NCBI GenBank assembly: GCA_016758905.1
Contig: JAEPQZ010000015.1
Location: forward strand, 434,001 to 498,000
DNA from: Umbelopsis isabellina
Lineage: Eukaryota; Mucoromycota; Umbelopsidomycetes; Umbelopsidales; Umbelopsidaceae
Direction of reading: 5' to 3'
Length of the DNA stretch: 64,000 nucleotides
The translations under genes were made by a program, and so were the position numbers. The notes below the pieces were generated by a model that saw nothing but the letters and a program-made list of their open reading frames with translations, had not been told where the DNA came from and ran no database searches. Within the stretch, counting starts at the first letter, position 1, and each line of letters opens with the position of its first letter. Shown here one piece after another: positions 24,149 through 36,695 of this stretch.

Positions 24149-24644
24149 AGCTAGTACTTCTGACCTTTTTTGAACATTTTGTGGTAACTCAATCTGAATC
24201 TAGTCAAAAGAGAATTATAATAAAGATATGATGGAACTTTCGTCTCTTCGATTAAACATCTGCCCGGTGCATGCATATTGTATAGAACGACCATTTTGAT
24301 GCTGCTTTCCAAGCCCAATTTAATTAAGACAAAAACGAAAACCATTGGGTATCACTGCATTTCTATCATGCCGAAGGACATGAACGCATTTGTAATCTCC
24401 CACAATTTACTTATACGATTAGCGAGTTCTCATGTTCAAAATTCACACTTGTTTTCAATAATATTTTCAGCCCAATGACATTTACAAAAAGAAATTAAAA
24501 TAACATTTATAAACAGTGCACCAATCAAACGCAGGGTTTCACTCTCAGTTAAAATCATTGAAACGTAAGAGTTCTGATGTGAATATAATTTAAGAAAAAC
24601 CAGAAAGAAAGGAAAGCTATCAATTGGAAACGAAGGATTCCACT
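24149..24644. other. Convergent intergenic space between amine oxidases
   Basis: AT-rich 3'UTR DNA shared by the two tail-to-tail paralogues. AATAAA occurs at about 24220 on the plus strand. No gene seen. Confidence 0.5.
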
Positions 24645-26536
24645 TTATGCCCACTCTTGACGCTTAGTAAAGCTCGTCTTCTCATTGGCTAGCTTGATGG
24701 TGGGATAGTAAGGCTGCTTGGGGCATGACTTCTTGATACATTGGGCAACGTTGTCTCCAGTCTCACCGCCATCAATCCAAGCTCCTTGCAAGAAACCAAA
24801 GTAGTCTTTGGACATGGCTTCACCAGTAAACCATACTCTTTTGACGGGAGCCTTCATATTGATGTGATGTTGATCCAGTTCGCCAATTGGCCAATTGCTA
24901 CAAGAATATTGGTTATTGCGGGAGACTTCTATATTTGAACGCAAGCAAAATTTACGTACCTGTAAGTTCCTCTGTATAGAGGATCTGAGTGCCATCTGGG
25001 AACGTACATATGGTCGGGCTCAGGAACCTTCTTGCCATACATACTGCTCAAAACCTCGGTTACTTCCTTCTTGATTTCTGCATCGGGCAGAGCTTCCACG
25101 CGATAAGCTTGGTCTTGGGTAACCGTGACGAAGAAAACATTGGAAGTTGTGTTTTGCGGGAAGAAACCAGGAGCAATCAAGTTTTGCCATGAGCTAGTAA
25201 ATTACCATTTAGCACTAGTTGTTCCCGATGTTCCATGACATTATACTACAGCAACTTACTTGTAATATCCACGGTTATCAGGGTCAGCATAAACAACATA
25301 TTCCTTGTTAATGTCCCAGAAGGGTTTATCCCAGGCCAAGAAAAGTTTGAGATAAGTTGCCATGTGAAATCCAAACAAACCAACACGCTTCCAATCGGGC
25401 AATTCTGGGGTCCAAGTGACATCGTCATTCTGAAGCACACCAATACTAACAATGTCACAGTTAGCGACCTTTTCTCATATAATTGCGTCCTTCCCCGCCC
25501 TTCATCTCAATATATCCTGTTGTTTACCTGAAAGTGGAAATGGCATAATCAGCCTCAATGACGCCTCCTTCCTTGGTAGAAATAGTGACTCCGCTATCGC
25601 TGTACTTGATGTTCTTAACAGTAGTTTTCAACAATAGACGAGGATCATTGGGCTTCAGGAACTGCTTAGCTTCCTGAAGGAAAATGTGTTTGAAGCCTCT
25701 CTGATCGACAACAAAGTTGTTGCCATCAGAGTCTTTACCGAAATTGCCATCATAGGAGTCATTGTTGACTTCCGCATAGTAATTAGAAGTGACATCGGGG
25801 TCTTCGGCGAATTCCCAGTCAAAACCGTCTAATGCTTAAAGTTAAACACCCGCACTATCCGCTGCAGCTCCAGGAATACACTACTACTTACAGTACTCTA
25901 CAGCCTGCTCAACAGACGTGAGTGGGTTCCAACCGACAAGTTTGAAGGCAGTTCTAGCAGAAATGTCAACTTCGTGATTTTTTTGGCGCTTGACTGTAGT
26001 ATCACAATATTAATACCCATTATAGCCATACATTTTCATCGAAATACGCCGTAAATATACCTGCTAAGTCGTTGATAGCGTCCAAAGCATCAGAAAACTC
26101 ATTGTATTCCTTAGTAGCATTGATCAAACCGTGGTTGTCCCTAAACTCCACATTGTCGCTATTGTCTGTCACAGTCTTTAAGCCCCATTTCTTAGCCAGT
26201 TGGTTGATTGGGTTGGTACCAAGACCTTGGACCTAGTAGCATATTTAATAAACCAGCATTTCTAGGAATATACCATAGAATGAATCTTACCCAGTTGCAT
26301 CCCTTTTCTACACGGATACCAGCGAAGGGAATATCGTGAGCGCGTCCACCAAGCTCGTCACGAGCTTCAACGATAACGAAATCAGTGATGCCTTGAGCAA
26401 CCAGGTTCTTAGCAGCACTAATGCCAGAGACGCCTCCACCAAGAATGGCAACCTTTGCCTTGGTTTTGGTATTTGCAGGAGCAGCGGCGACGGCCAGTGC
26501 AAAAGCACTAATGGTAGCTAAGGACAAAAATTTCAT
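24645..26536 (-). CDS. Secreted FAD-dependent amine oxidase (polyamine oxidase-like), paralogue B
   Basis: Seven exons: 26291-26536, 26061-26232, 25892-25993, 25528-25828, 25260-25445, 24960-25193 and 24645-24897, giving 497 aa. The first four exons have exactly the lengths found in paralogue A (246, 172, 102, 301 nt). Signal peptide MKFLSLATISAFALAVAAAP, then VAILGGGVSGISAAKNL, EARDELGGRA, FVVDQRGFKHIF, STFSIGVLQ and the C-terminal VWFTGEAMS. The last intron of A is absent here: the FLQ-GAW junction is read through in one exon. Both proteins end alike (KCPKQPYYP in A, SCPKQPYYP in B). Both look intact, so they may differ in regulation or substrate. Confidence 0.92.
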
Positions 26537-26570
26537 TTTGAGTTAAACGACGTACATATTTCTATGTACA

Positions 26571-26577
26571 TTTTATA
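26571..26577 (-). promoter_or_regulatory. TATA box of amine oxidase gene B
   Basis: TATAAAA on the minus strand, 35 bp before the ATG at 26536. Confidence 0.5.
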
Positions 26578-28354
26578 GGCATTCCTATCGTAACTCCACG
26601 AGGCGTGAGATTAGTCCTGTAGTACCTCGATTGACATTAAAACCCATTACCATTTTTGGCGTAAGCGGAGCATGTTAAAAGCTGAATTGTCAGGTATGTT
26701 TACAAATAACTGGATTCGAAGGCTATACTTCGAGTAATTGATAATATGAGTAATTCATCAGTCTATTCATCATTCACTTAAGCATAATTACACTCAATCT
26801 CATTATACAAACACTTTACCATAATGTGCCACAAATTTCTCCAGATGGTTTCACACTCCCGCTCACTAAGCATTGCAGAGCTCCAACCAATCACGGACTA
26901 GAAATTTTCAATCAATGGTCGATTTTCAATCCTGTCGAAGATTATAATCCCGCTTCAATGATAGGAACTTGTTTATCAGTATATACACCAACTGCTGATA
27001 ACAAATGGCCTACTATGTGCTATTTGTCACTGCAATCTCTATGTCTAGTGAGGATATATCTAGATTCAATCATGTAAAGTGTCAGTCCTTTGACTTTCGT
27101 ATAGCTTTTTAGACTTTTGGAAATTTAACGCCTTTGATCAGTTCCCACTCTTCTACTTCTCACGATATGATCTCTGTCAATGTTTGGATGGCCTTTGTAA
27201 TTGGTCTGAGAGATTTCTTCTTTCGGTAGTTGCGTGAACTGAGACGACAGTTCTCAAAAAGGAAACCATTTTTAAATGCTTGTCCTACTGCGGCTCAACG
27301 TCCTAACATTTACGGATATTGCGGCTCCGTGGTCAGCCAGCGTGCTAAGAATTATCCCGACGACTTCTCCTAATCTTATATGGCATGAACCATCATTCTC
27401 TGAAACCGTAAAAGAAGTTAGGTTTATAGCTGATTTTGTGTCAGCCACATAAGCCTTCGGTGGGTCTTACATCCTTTATTTCTTTATACATCACCAACTC
27501 TAGTATTACCCCCCAGTCTTTCTCTTGTTGTAAAAGTTTGTTATAAATGCATTTTAAACTACCTGCAAATTAATATTAGCGATAATTGAATATATTGCTA
27601 AATCATTGTTATATCATTGACAAGTTATGCATAGAAATTCGGATTTTAGCACTGAATGGAAAACTCATAGCATCAAAATTTTAAAAGAAATCTCAGTGCA
27701 AGAGATCTGTAATGGTAAGATTTTATGAGCAATGTTGAGTTTGTCAACCATTTAGGACGACACCAAAGTTATTTGCCGAACTTGTGAAAAACCGGCATAC
27801 GATAGCTTTCAGGTGACGCAGAAGCATCGCCACAAGCCGAGCCTCGTCGTACAGCAGCTTTGAGAACCAAGATCCAGGTCACAAGATAAGAAGTATTATA
27901 TTGAATTCGACTATGAAAGAGCCGTTGAACAAATTGATACATCTAACGAATCGATTACCTGTCTAAATACAATAGTCTCTAGAGCTATTATATGCTAACA
28001 GAGACTGGCAATGCCATAAGTATGAATGGGGCTGAAGTTTAAATAATCGATTTCCTGTGATCACAGATAATAAGGCTTAGGAAGGTCTGAGGCGATGATC
28101 TCGTTAAGAAATGATGCAAGATGGTATAAAAAGATGCCAGTAACCTATAATACATGCTCTTGCATGTCATTATCTATGAAAAGGATTGATATGCTCTATC
28201 AAGACTGAAATAATTGTAGTTCGATGACCAGCATTTGCAGGCAAATGCATACTGATCTGTCGGCGTTTAAAATTAACTAACAAAATGGAAATAATAAAGC
28301 TGCAGTACCATGAACAAAGTTGCTACTAAACCTTTTTATCTTGTATCTATTAGG
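26578..28354. other. Long intergenic space, no confident gene
   Basis: About 1.8 kb between the amine oxidase B start and the first P450 start. An 83-aa frame at 26826-27077 has no recognisable domain. A short stretch at about 27774-27867 can be read as a C-x2-C-x13-H-x-H finger-like peptide, but with no good start or exon partner. A TTTTATCTTGTATCTATTAG run just before 28355 resembles a 5'UTR intron acceptor. Confidence 0.4.
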
Positions 28355-30456
28355 ATGGACAAATTCAAGCCTTTTATCGAAGACTCTCTGGAGCGTATCA
28401 ACAGGCTTTCCAACCAAGAGAAAGTTGCTGGTGTCGTCGGCATCGCCTCTCTGATCGTTTTAAGTAGCTATCTCACCAAAAGCTCGAGAAAGGTACTCAC
28501 CTACCACTAACTGCGCAATTTGGAGATATCGTCCACCGCCCCGTACGCTAATATTTTTTGCCAACTCACAGAACCTTGCGCCTTTGGTTACTGAGACCAC
28601 TATTGATGGTGAATAAGCGCAAATAGTTACATGATATACTGGAAGCGTTACTGAAAATCTTTTGAAACTAGGTATCAACATCGACGAGGACCTACGTGGC
28701 TGGTTACACGTGGCTTCGCAGAAGTATGGCAATACCTTCAGAGCTAAGATAGCCGGACAGGTAAATTATTGCCGCATGTGCTTCGTTGAATATGGCAGCT
28801 AACACTAGCTTAGACTGTCACAGTGATCGGTAAAGAAAACTCCCGCGAAGTATTTTTGAACGAATCATTCAGTTTCACCAAAGCTGTTGCCGATAAATTT
28901 GATGTTCTTGGAATGTTTGGTATTGAAAGTGACGAGAAATATCTTACCGCTCCTTCCATCATCACTCGTTATTTGACCCCAAGTTTGACTCTTTACAACA
29001 AGAGAATCAACAACCAGGTAAGTAATGGGCCACTGTGATAGGTTTTTTTCAGCTAGTAGTCCTTATATATCATCTTTAGATCAATCTCAAGTTGGATGAG
29101 CTCGTGGGACCTGCCAAAGGTGAGATAGTTGAACATGGACAGTTGCTTGTTTGGCGATGCTGAGATTTACAATGATCTAGACGAACCCAAGACGATTCCT
29201 CATTTGTTCCCATTCGTTCTGTCGATTGTTGCTCGAAGTAGCACTAGTGTTTTTGCTGGCGAGGTTGGTTCACTATGGCATTTGCTGCTGAAAAAAGAAT
29301 AAGTGAAACTAACGAGCCTTTCAGGAATTGTGCAAGAATGAAACTCTCGTCAATTGTTTTGCAACTGTCACCATGGATATCGGATCCAATCTGAACAAAA
29401 ACTGGTTCATGGATAATTTTCCAATGATAGATTCGTTTTACCAAAGGTGTTTGTTTTAACCGTTGTGGCCATCATTTATACTCTACTGACACATATTTTC
29501 CATAGAACCATCTTTCCTAGAAAGCCTACTATTTTAAACCATAGAAAGAATGCCAAGGATGTTTTAACACCAGTCATAGAAGAGCGCGTGAGGAACTTGA
29601 ACAATCCAGCTTATGACAGACCTGTAAGTAGATAGCATATAGCGAGCGTTTTACACATGCACTAACGATGTTGGACTAGAATGATATGCTTCAAGTCGTT
29701 ATCGAGAATCATGATCCGAAGGGAGAATGGGGTCTCCCTTACACTGATTTCATCATTAATTGGATGTTCGTTCTCGTATTTGTTTCTGTTCATACCACAA
29801 CTGAGAATGCCACACATACTTTGTACTACCTGATGAAGTACCCAGAATTCAGAAAAGAGATTATTGAAGAGCAAAAGCGAGTTCTTGCAGAGGAAGGGAC
29901 TGAAGGAAAACCTGTCAAGTTCACCTACGACGTGGTCAAAAAATTCGTCAAGCTCGACAGCTTTATCCGCGAAGTTTTCCGTATGCGAACTATTGAATTA
30001 CAGCTGCAGCATAAGAACATCACTAACCGCGATATCGTCCTGAGCAATGGCTTTGTTATCCCACCCAAACACCTTGTTTTCATGAACACCTGGGACATTA
30101 GCCGCGATCCTGAACTGCAAGGCGAAGACCCTGAGGTTTTCAACCCTTGGCGCTTTGTCGAGTCAGCTAAGCAAGCTGTTCGAATTGGCAATGATCACAT
30201 TATCTTTGGCCTTGGCAAGTAAGTTGCAGCTACCGCCACATTCGTGCTCCATTATATCAACGGTCCAGATCATTCGTTAACTAACCATCTTCTTGCTAGA
30301 CATGCATGCCCTGGACGGTTCATGGCTGTCAACTCTATGAAACTCGTTATTTCCAACATACTGGACAGATACGAGCTTACTCCTGAGAGCGACATAACTC
30401 TAGCTGATACCGTTCGTGGAATGCCCTTCGGTGGAGTTGTCTTTAAAGCAAACTAA
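28355..30456 (+). CDS. Cytochrome P450, tandem copy 1
   Basis: Membrane-bound heme monooxygenase. Ten exons: 28355-28492, 28572-28608, 28672-28760, 28814-29017, 29080-29119, 29181-29263, 29325-29446, 29506-29623, 29680-30218 and 30300-30456, giving 508 aa. An N-terminal membrane anchor (VAGVVGIASLIVLSSYL) is present. The K-helix E-x-x-R is REVFRMR, the PERF-type segment is FNPWRFVES, and the heme loop FGLGKHACPGR is split by the last intron. The I-helix reads VSVHTTTENATH, where the usual acidic/Thr pair is displaced. An in-frame ATG at 28310 would add 15 residues; I chose 28355 because it lines up with copy 2. The substrate is unknown. It resembles P450s with 'LTPVIEERV' blocks that are common in Mucoromycota. 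Confidence 0.93.
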
Positions 30457-31061
30457 CCAGCATACATTATGTATTTATGAGTAGTCATAGTATATTATAA
30501 CTTCAATCATACGTAAAGAAATATTTGAGTGATAACCAAGGGGGTGTTTGTTGTTATTCGTTGTAATTGTTGCTTTTGTGAATGTGGGGTGTGCTTTTGC
30601 GAAACCTGGATATATTATAGACCATCTGCTTGCAACTCAGGATTGCTGAGACAGTCGAAGGAAAAAAGATGGAGGTGCATCATTGGAAACATTTCAACCG
30701 GTTGAACAATATGCCATCCAATTAGAATCTCACCTTGACATTTCCTATTGGAAAGGACCGTCTGGCAGACACCCGACCAACGGAGGATGGACCAGAAAAT
30801 ATGTAACTAAAGCGGCAACAAATACAGCATATCCATATTAGTTGATGTCAGTTCTGCGATATCAAATTTTCATTGCTGAATACTCTATATTCAATGGCTC
30901 AGCATATTATCGGCAGGCGTGGCCGATCACCGAGTCGCGCGCGCGGACTACAACACCCGATGATTCCGGAGTTTATATTTTACCAAACCTTTATTATTAC
31001 AACATTAAACCTGAACACCTTTGGAATAAAGTTGTTGTTATTCTTTGTTTCTTTCACTACT
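30457..31061. other. Spacer between the two P450 copies
   Basis: About 600 bp. It has AT-rich 3'UTR sequence, a GT/TTG-rich stretch near 30540-30590, and the promoter of copy 2. No gene or repeat element seen. Confidence 0.5.
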
Positions 31062-33176
31062 ATGAACAACGTCAAGCCTTACGTCGAGAGCGCCGTAGAA
31101 CGTATCAATAAACTCTCCAACGAGCAGAAAGTTGCTGGTGTTGTTGGCGTCGCCTCTGTGATTGTTTTATCCAGCTACTTCACCACATCTTCTAGAAAGG
31201 TATTGTTGGGTTGCACCAACGGCGCCAAATTGCTATTATCGAAAGCCAGCGTTTTAATTTCTCCATATTTTACCAGAATCTTGCGCCGTTAGTAACTGAA
31301 AAGACTATTGCTGGTAAGCAAACATAGCTACTTTTTGAGACCGAGGTGTTGTGCTAACTCTTATAAAATCAGGTGTCAACATCGATCAAGACCTTCGAGG
31401 TTGGTTGCAAGTTGCCTCACAGAAATACGGAAATACTTTCAGAACCAAACTTTATGGACAGGTATCTATCACTCTATATCATTTTGGCCAATCCATATAT
31501 CTACTTACACGCAGTAGACTTTTACAGTGGTCGGCAAGGCAAATGCTCGTGAAGTCTTTTTGAACGACGGGTTTAGCTTTACCAAGGCTATCGCCGACAA
31601 ATTCGATGTGGCCGGAATGTTTGGTATTCAGAACGTTGACGATTACGATTTGGGTCCTATCATCACTCGCCATCTCACTCCTAATCTGACTGTTTACAAC
31701 AAGAGGATAAATGAACAGGTAAGTTATTGGTTTGGGTGCTTTGGTCAACGTTCTGTGTTCTTATTCCCTTCATTCAAGGCCAATCTAAAATTGGATGAAC
31801 TTGTTGGTCCTGCTATTGGTAAGACATTGCAAACAGCATGATGTTACTTTTTAATTATAAACATTAACTCCTTGCAAATGAATAGACGAACCAAAGACTA
31901 TTCATCATCTATTCCCATTTATTCAAGCAATTGTGGCTCGTACGAGTACCAGCGTTTTCGCTGGCGAGGTCAGTAATGAATGATGACAACGTAGAAGAGG
32001 TTAAAAAGATTTACTGAGGCTTATTATGTTCCCCTGTTAGGAACTGTGCAAGAATGACGTTCTTGTCAATTGCTTTGGAACTGTGACTATGGACATTGGC
32101 TCCAACTTGAAAAAGAACTGGTTTATGGATACTTTCCCAAGCATAGATTTGTTTTACCAAAGGTAGGCCACCACTGATTTCCTTAGCCCCATTACAATCG
32201 ATGCTAACCGAACTATTTTACAGAAATATCTTCCCTAGAAGCCCAACTATTCAGAACCATAGAAAGAATGCGAAAGAGATTTTGACACCTGTCATCGAAG
32301 AGCGAGTCAGAAGATTGGATGATCCAAATTATGAGAAACCTGTAAGTATATTGCGTATTGCCGTTATCAAGTCATTAACTAACTTTCAATCCTTCAAGAT
32401 TGATATGCTGCAAACCGTTATACAACTACATGACCCCAAAAAGGAGTATGGAATACCATACACCGACTACATCATCAACTGGATGTTTATTCTTGTGTTC
32501 GTTTCAGTTCATACTACCACTGAAAACGCTACGCATGCTTTATATCATTTGGTGAAGTACCCCGAATTCAGAAAAGAGATTGTCGAGGAACAGAAGCGTG
32601 TTCTTGCTGAGGAGGGAACTGAGGGACAAGCCAACAAATTCACATACGATGTTCTCAAGAAGCTTACCAAGCTTGACAGCTTCATTCGTGAAGTGTTCCG
32701 CATGCGAACCACTGACCTCCAGATGCAGCACAAAAATATAACTAAACGCGATATTGTGTTAAGTAACGGTTTTTCTGTCCCACCTAACTCCAACGTATAT
32801 GTGAACATGTGGGACATTGGTCGTGACCAAGAGCTGCAAGGCGAAGACCCAGAAGTCTTTAATCCATGGCGCTTTTTGGAGTCAGCCAAGCAGGCCGTCC
32901 GCATTGGCAACGACAATGTCTTCTTTGGACTTGGCAAGTAAGTTAGCCACACGTTGCAGCATCCTTTTTTGCTACGACAATCACTTCTGGTAATTGATAC
33001 TGATCAACTTCCTTTATAGACACGCATGCCCTGGACGTTTCATGGCTGTGAACTCCATGAAGACCATTCTCTCAAATATTCTGTACAGATACGACGTGGT
33101 TGCTGATGGGGATATTACCCTGGCTAACAACTTCATGGACATGCCCATGGGTGTAGTTTTATTCAAAGCACATTAA
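31062..33176 (+). CDS. Cytochrome P450, tandem copy 2
   Basis: Ten exons: 31062-31199, 31277-31313, 31373-31461, 31518-31718, 31779-31818, 31886-31968, 32041-32162, 32224-32341, 32399-32937 and 33020-33176, giving 507 aa. Exon lengths equal those of copy 1 except that exon 4 is one codon shorter. The same motifs are present: anchor VAGVVGVASVIVLSSYF, I-helix VSVHTTTENATH, REVFRMR, FNPWRFLES and FGLGKHACPGR. Differences cluster in substrate-facing stretches such as FSVPPNSNVYVNMWD versus FVIPPKHLVFMNTWD and in the last 25 residues. It is a tandem duplicate of 28355-30456, and both copies look functional. Confidence 0.93.
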
Positions 33177-33371
33177 AATACAATCTGTATAATTTTGAAA
33201 TTCATAATATGTTATTGAGAGGTTGTCACCTTTGATGCACATAATAGTTTGAGGCAAACCACATTGATTAGTTTTGATTGCTGAACATAGTATCCTGATA
33301 CCAATTTAATTGAGTTATTGCAAAAATGGAATGATTTATTTAAAGCGTATAGTGTTCTCAATCCCCTACTT

Positions 33372-35105
33372 TTACAACTTGGCATTGCCCAAGCCGCGTT
33401 GTGCCTGCCTGATGCCCAAGTCTAACATGATTTCCTCACTACCACCAGGGATAGCGTATGCTCTGACTTCACGATACAGACGCTCAACCTTTTCACCTTG
33501 ACCACCACGGGTATAAGAAAGACCACCAAATATTTGAGCGGCTTCACGAGCACAGTATTCAAAGGTTTGAGTAGCTTGAGCCTTCAATAAGGCGATAGGA
33601 CCAGCAAGCGCCTTAGGTTGAGCGGAAGGAGGCAGAGTCTTGACTTGGTACAAAGTGCTTTCGAGCCATGACTGCGTAGCTTCGACTTGTCGAACCATAT
33701 GGCCCAGTTTGTTGCGAATAACTGGTTGGTCGATCAACTTTTTGCCAAACACCATACGCTTGTTTGCATACTATAAAGAAATATTAGAAGAAAAGCGCCT
33801 TTCAAGCTATAACTTTGCAAAATCTTACCTTAATGGACTCCTCAACACAGACTCGAGCCAAGCGAGTAGCTTGGAAAACAATCCCCAAACGTTCATGATT
33901 AAAGTTTTGCATGATGTATGAGAAGCCTTGGTTTTCTTTGCCAATGAGGTTGCTCTTGGGTACTTTGACATCCTCAAAAGTGATATAAGAGGTACCGCTT
34001 CCAAACATGCCCATGCAATCCATTCTGCGAGTGGTGACACCGGGCATAGTTCTTTCAAGCAGAAGCAAAGAAACACCTCCCATACCATTTCCACCAGTAC
34101 GACAGGCAACTGTGAAGAAATCAGCATCCAAACCTTGGGTAATCCACTTCTTCTCACCATTGACAAGATAGTGGTCTCCCATGTCCTTAGCTTCAGTTTT
34201 GAGACCAGCAACGTCAGAGCCAGCAGACGGTTCAGTGATACCCAAGCAAATAAATTTGTCGCCACTCAAACATGGTCGAGTAACCTTCTCCTGCAATTCC
34301 TTGGAACCAAACAAGAGAACTGGAGGTAAACCAATAGACAAACCTCCTTGCAAGCCCCAAAGCAAACCACCAGAACCACAGCGGGCAATTTCGTCAACAC
34401 AAATCATTTCGTGGAAGCAATCCCAGTCCTTGGCCTTAATTCCAGCGGGTAGGCCGTAAGGAATGTATTCTTCGGGAACATGGCCACAGGCAGCGGCTAA
34501 AAGACCAATTTCTGCGCATTTCTTGACAACGGATCTAGGAATGTCTTTCTTCTCGCTCCATTCGTGACAATGAGGCATCAACTCCTTGTCAACAAAGGCA
34601 CGCAAGAATCTACGAAGCTTGTAGTGACTCTCGTTATAGTAGGGGCTATGATATGATAGTTAGTTTCATGGAGAAAATGATCTACTCCGTATCAAAAACA
34701 ATTACCTGTTCCAGTCTTGGCAGTCTGCGGGATCACCGTAAGGGATCAGGTCTCCTACTTTGTTACCTTCTTGTGCCACTGCCTTGGGAGCAGCCTTGGG
34801 CTGCTCTGCTCCGCCAATCACACCGATTTGCAAAGGCAAGCCAACAGATTCCATGATTTGAGCGTTGTGAAATTGATGGAATTGCTTGGTGGCATCTTTG
34901 CCAGCAACCTTGAGAAGGATCTTCTTACCACCTAAAATAATACAATGAGTCCATTGCTTCGTATTTTGTACAAGAGTCAGTGTGATAACTAACCTGGATG
35001 TTCAGACAAGAACTTTGTCACATCGAAGACCTTGTTGTCAACTACAATCCAGCAGTCCTTGTCGTTGTTATGCGCAGCTACTTGTTCTACGGTATAGGTT
35101 TGCAT
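33372..35105 (-). CDS. Cytochrome b5 - acyl-CoA dehydrogenase fusion protein
   Basis: Four exons: 34994-35105, 34706-34931, 33829-34645 and 33372-33770, giving 517 aa. Residues 1-75 are a cytochrome b5 domain: YTVEQVAAHNNDKDCW and heme motif HPGG at 36-39, with a second axial His near 56-59. Residues ~105-517 are an acyl-CoA dehydrogenase: ITEPSAGSDVAG, GEKKWITQG, MQNFNHERLG, AREAAQIFGG and the catalytic-Glu segment IPGGSEEIM. Such fusions are known in fungi and may feed electrons from flavin to heme, or take part in acyl-CoA oxidation or desaturation. There is no clear mitochondrial presequence or peroxisomal C-terminal tripeptide (it ends NAKL), so location is open. Confidence 0.93.
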
Positions 35106-36695
35106 CGTTGGAGAGTGGGGAAAGTAGGGAATAAATTGGTTCAGTCAGCAGGATTCACTATTTTAATGTGCGGGGAAAGCGTACAGCGGAGTTTCGAATT
35201 TTTTTGAATGACTAAAATGTATTGGAGCCTGAAATTTCAATTGCTCTCATAATAACAGATGAAACCTTACTACAGAGAAGATTATAGTCTGGATGCAAAA
35301 GAGATTTTGTGTTTCAATGGTCTGTGTTATTGATGTTAGAGATGAAGAAGATTGGTGTTGCATATTAATGTGGTGACTTGGGCTGTGTTGATGCCAGAGA
35401 ATGGTAGCATAGCGCCACGCCAAATGCCGCTCTATATGCTTAGGAGAACACATCCTAAGATGAAATTGAAGGAATTCGAGCTCTGACAGTTATGCTTAGA
35501 AAGTTAACTAGATTGATCTAAACTAGCTATGCATGTGGGTGGCAATTTATAGTGGTTTTATACACTCATAGAGCGTCCGACTTATCTGCAAAAACCCTAG
35601 CTGTCTCATATCTTTCCAGTCAAAAATGGAACGATCAGGAATATGTTCGATACTACTTCAACCATTGTTACCAATCACTCTATTTCATACATATCTTTTC
35701 TTCAAATGTTATTGATACTTAGCACCAACTTAACATTTGGCTCCCCTTAGACATACGCCAAGTATTTATGGATGCATGTGAATTTCTTGTCAGAAACAGC
35801 AAGTTTGTGCACTGATGGAAAAGCGGTGGTACTTATGTCACGGTCAGCAGATTCCTTCTATTTTTCGCAAGTTAAAGAACGATAAAAGCCGACAATACAT
35901 TCGAATAAATAGACTGTTAAAAAAAGTGGCGCATACCAATATTGATTTGATCTCAAAAGAACGTAGAAAAACAAAGATGTCGCAAAAGTATGTGAGTACG
36001 GACGTCACCTTAATGTTAATTTCATCACATAGAATCAAAAGATCTGCCGAGATTGCTATAATGAGCTATAGCATAAAATCGAGTCATTAATGATTTTCAG
36101 TAGCTCCTGCTAGGGTGTTGCTTTCTTAGTCAAAGCTTATTCCCAATTTGCTAAGCGGTAACGCCTTTTCGGTTTAGCACCTTGTCGCCAGAAAGAACGT
36201 TCTCACAAAGTCTGAGAGTTCATATATACGATACAGTCTAATGAACGTTTGCTGCTAGCTCTCAAAGTACAATCCTGTGTTAAAAGTGCTCACATGCGGC
36301 TCAATAAAATCAGTAGTATCAAAAATTTTGAACAAGTAGCATGGTTGGCGAGCCGTGGTGCCGGGACGACTGTGTAGCACAAGAATCCATATAAGGCGAC
36401 AGTGTAATCGCCATGTCATGATTCATTCACCAGTCAAGAGAGACTCTTCGATGACAATCGAGAGTATTTTGTGCCCATTTCTGGGTGTTTGGCCCATTCC
36501 TAGCTTGTCGGTCCATTTTGGTGCTCGGTATCTACCTTTTGAGTAAGCGGCATGACTGCATTGGCGCCCTTTTAGTGAGAACGTATCAACTTGATTTGGC
36601 AATGTACCAGGTATTCTTTCGAGCACTAGTTTTGTAATAAAGACAGCCCAATTATCATGAGATAGTCGTTTTTCTCTTTTGCTTTCTAACTTTCG
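35106..36695. other. Divergent intergenic space, no gene seen
   Basis: About 1.6 kb between the b5-dehydrogenase (-) and kelch (+) genes. Frames at 35815-36090 and 36355-36546 are short, Lys/Arg-rich or of mixed character, and match no family I know. Confidence 0.45.
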
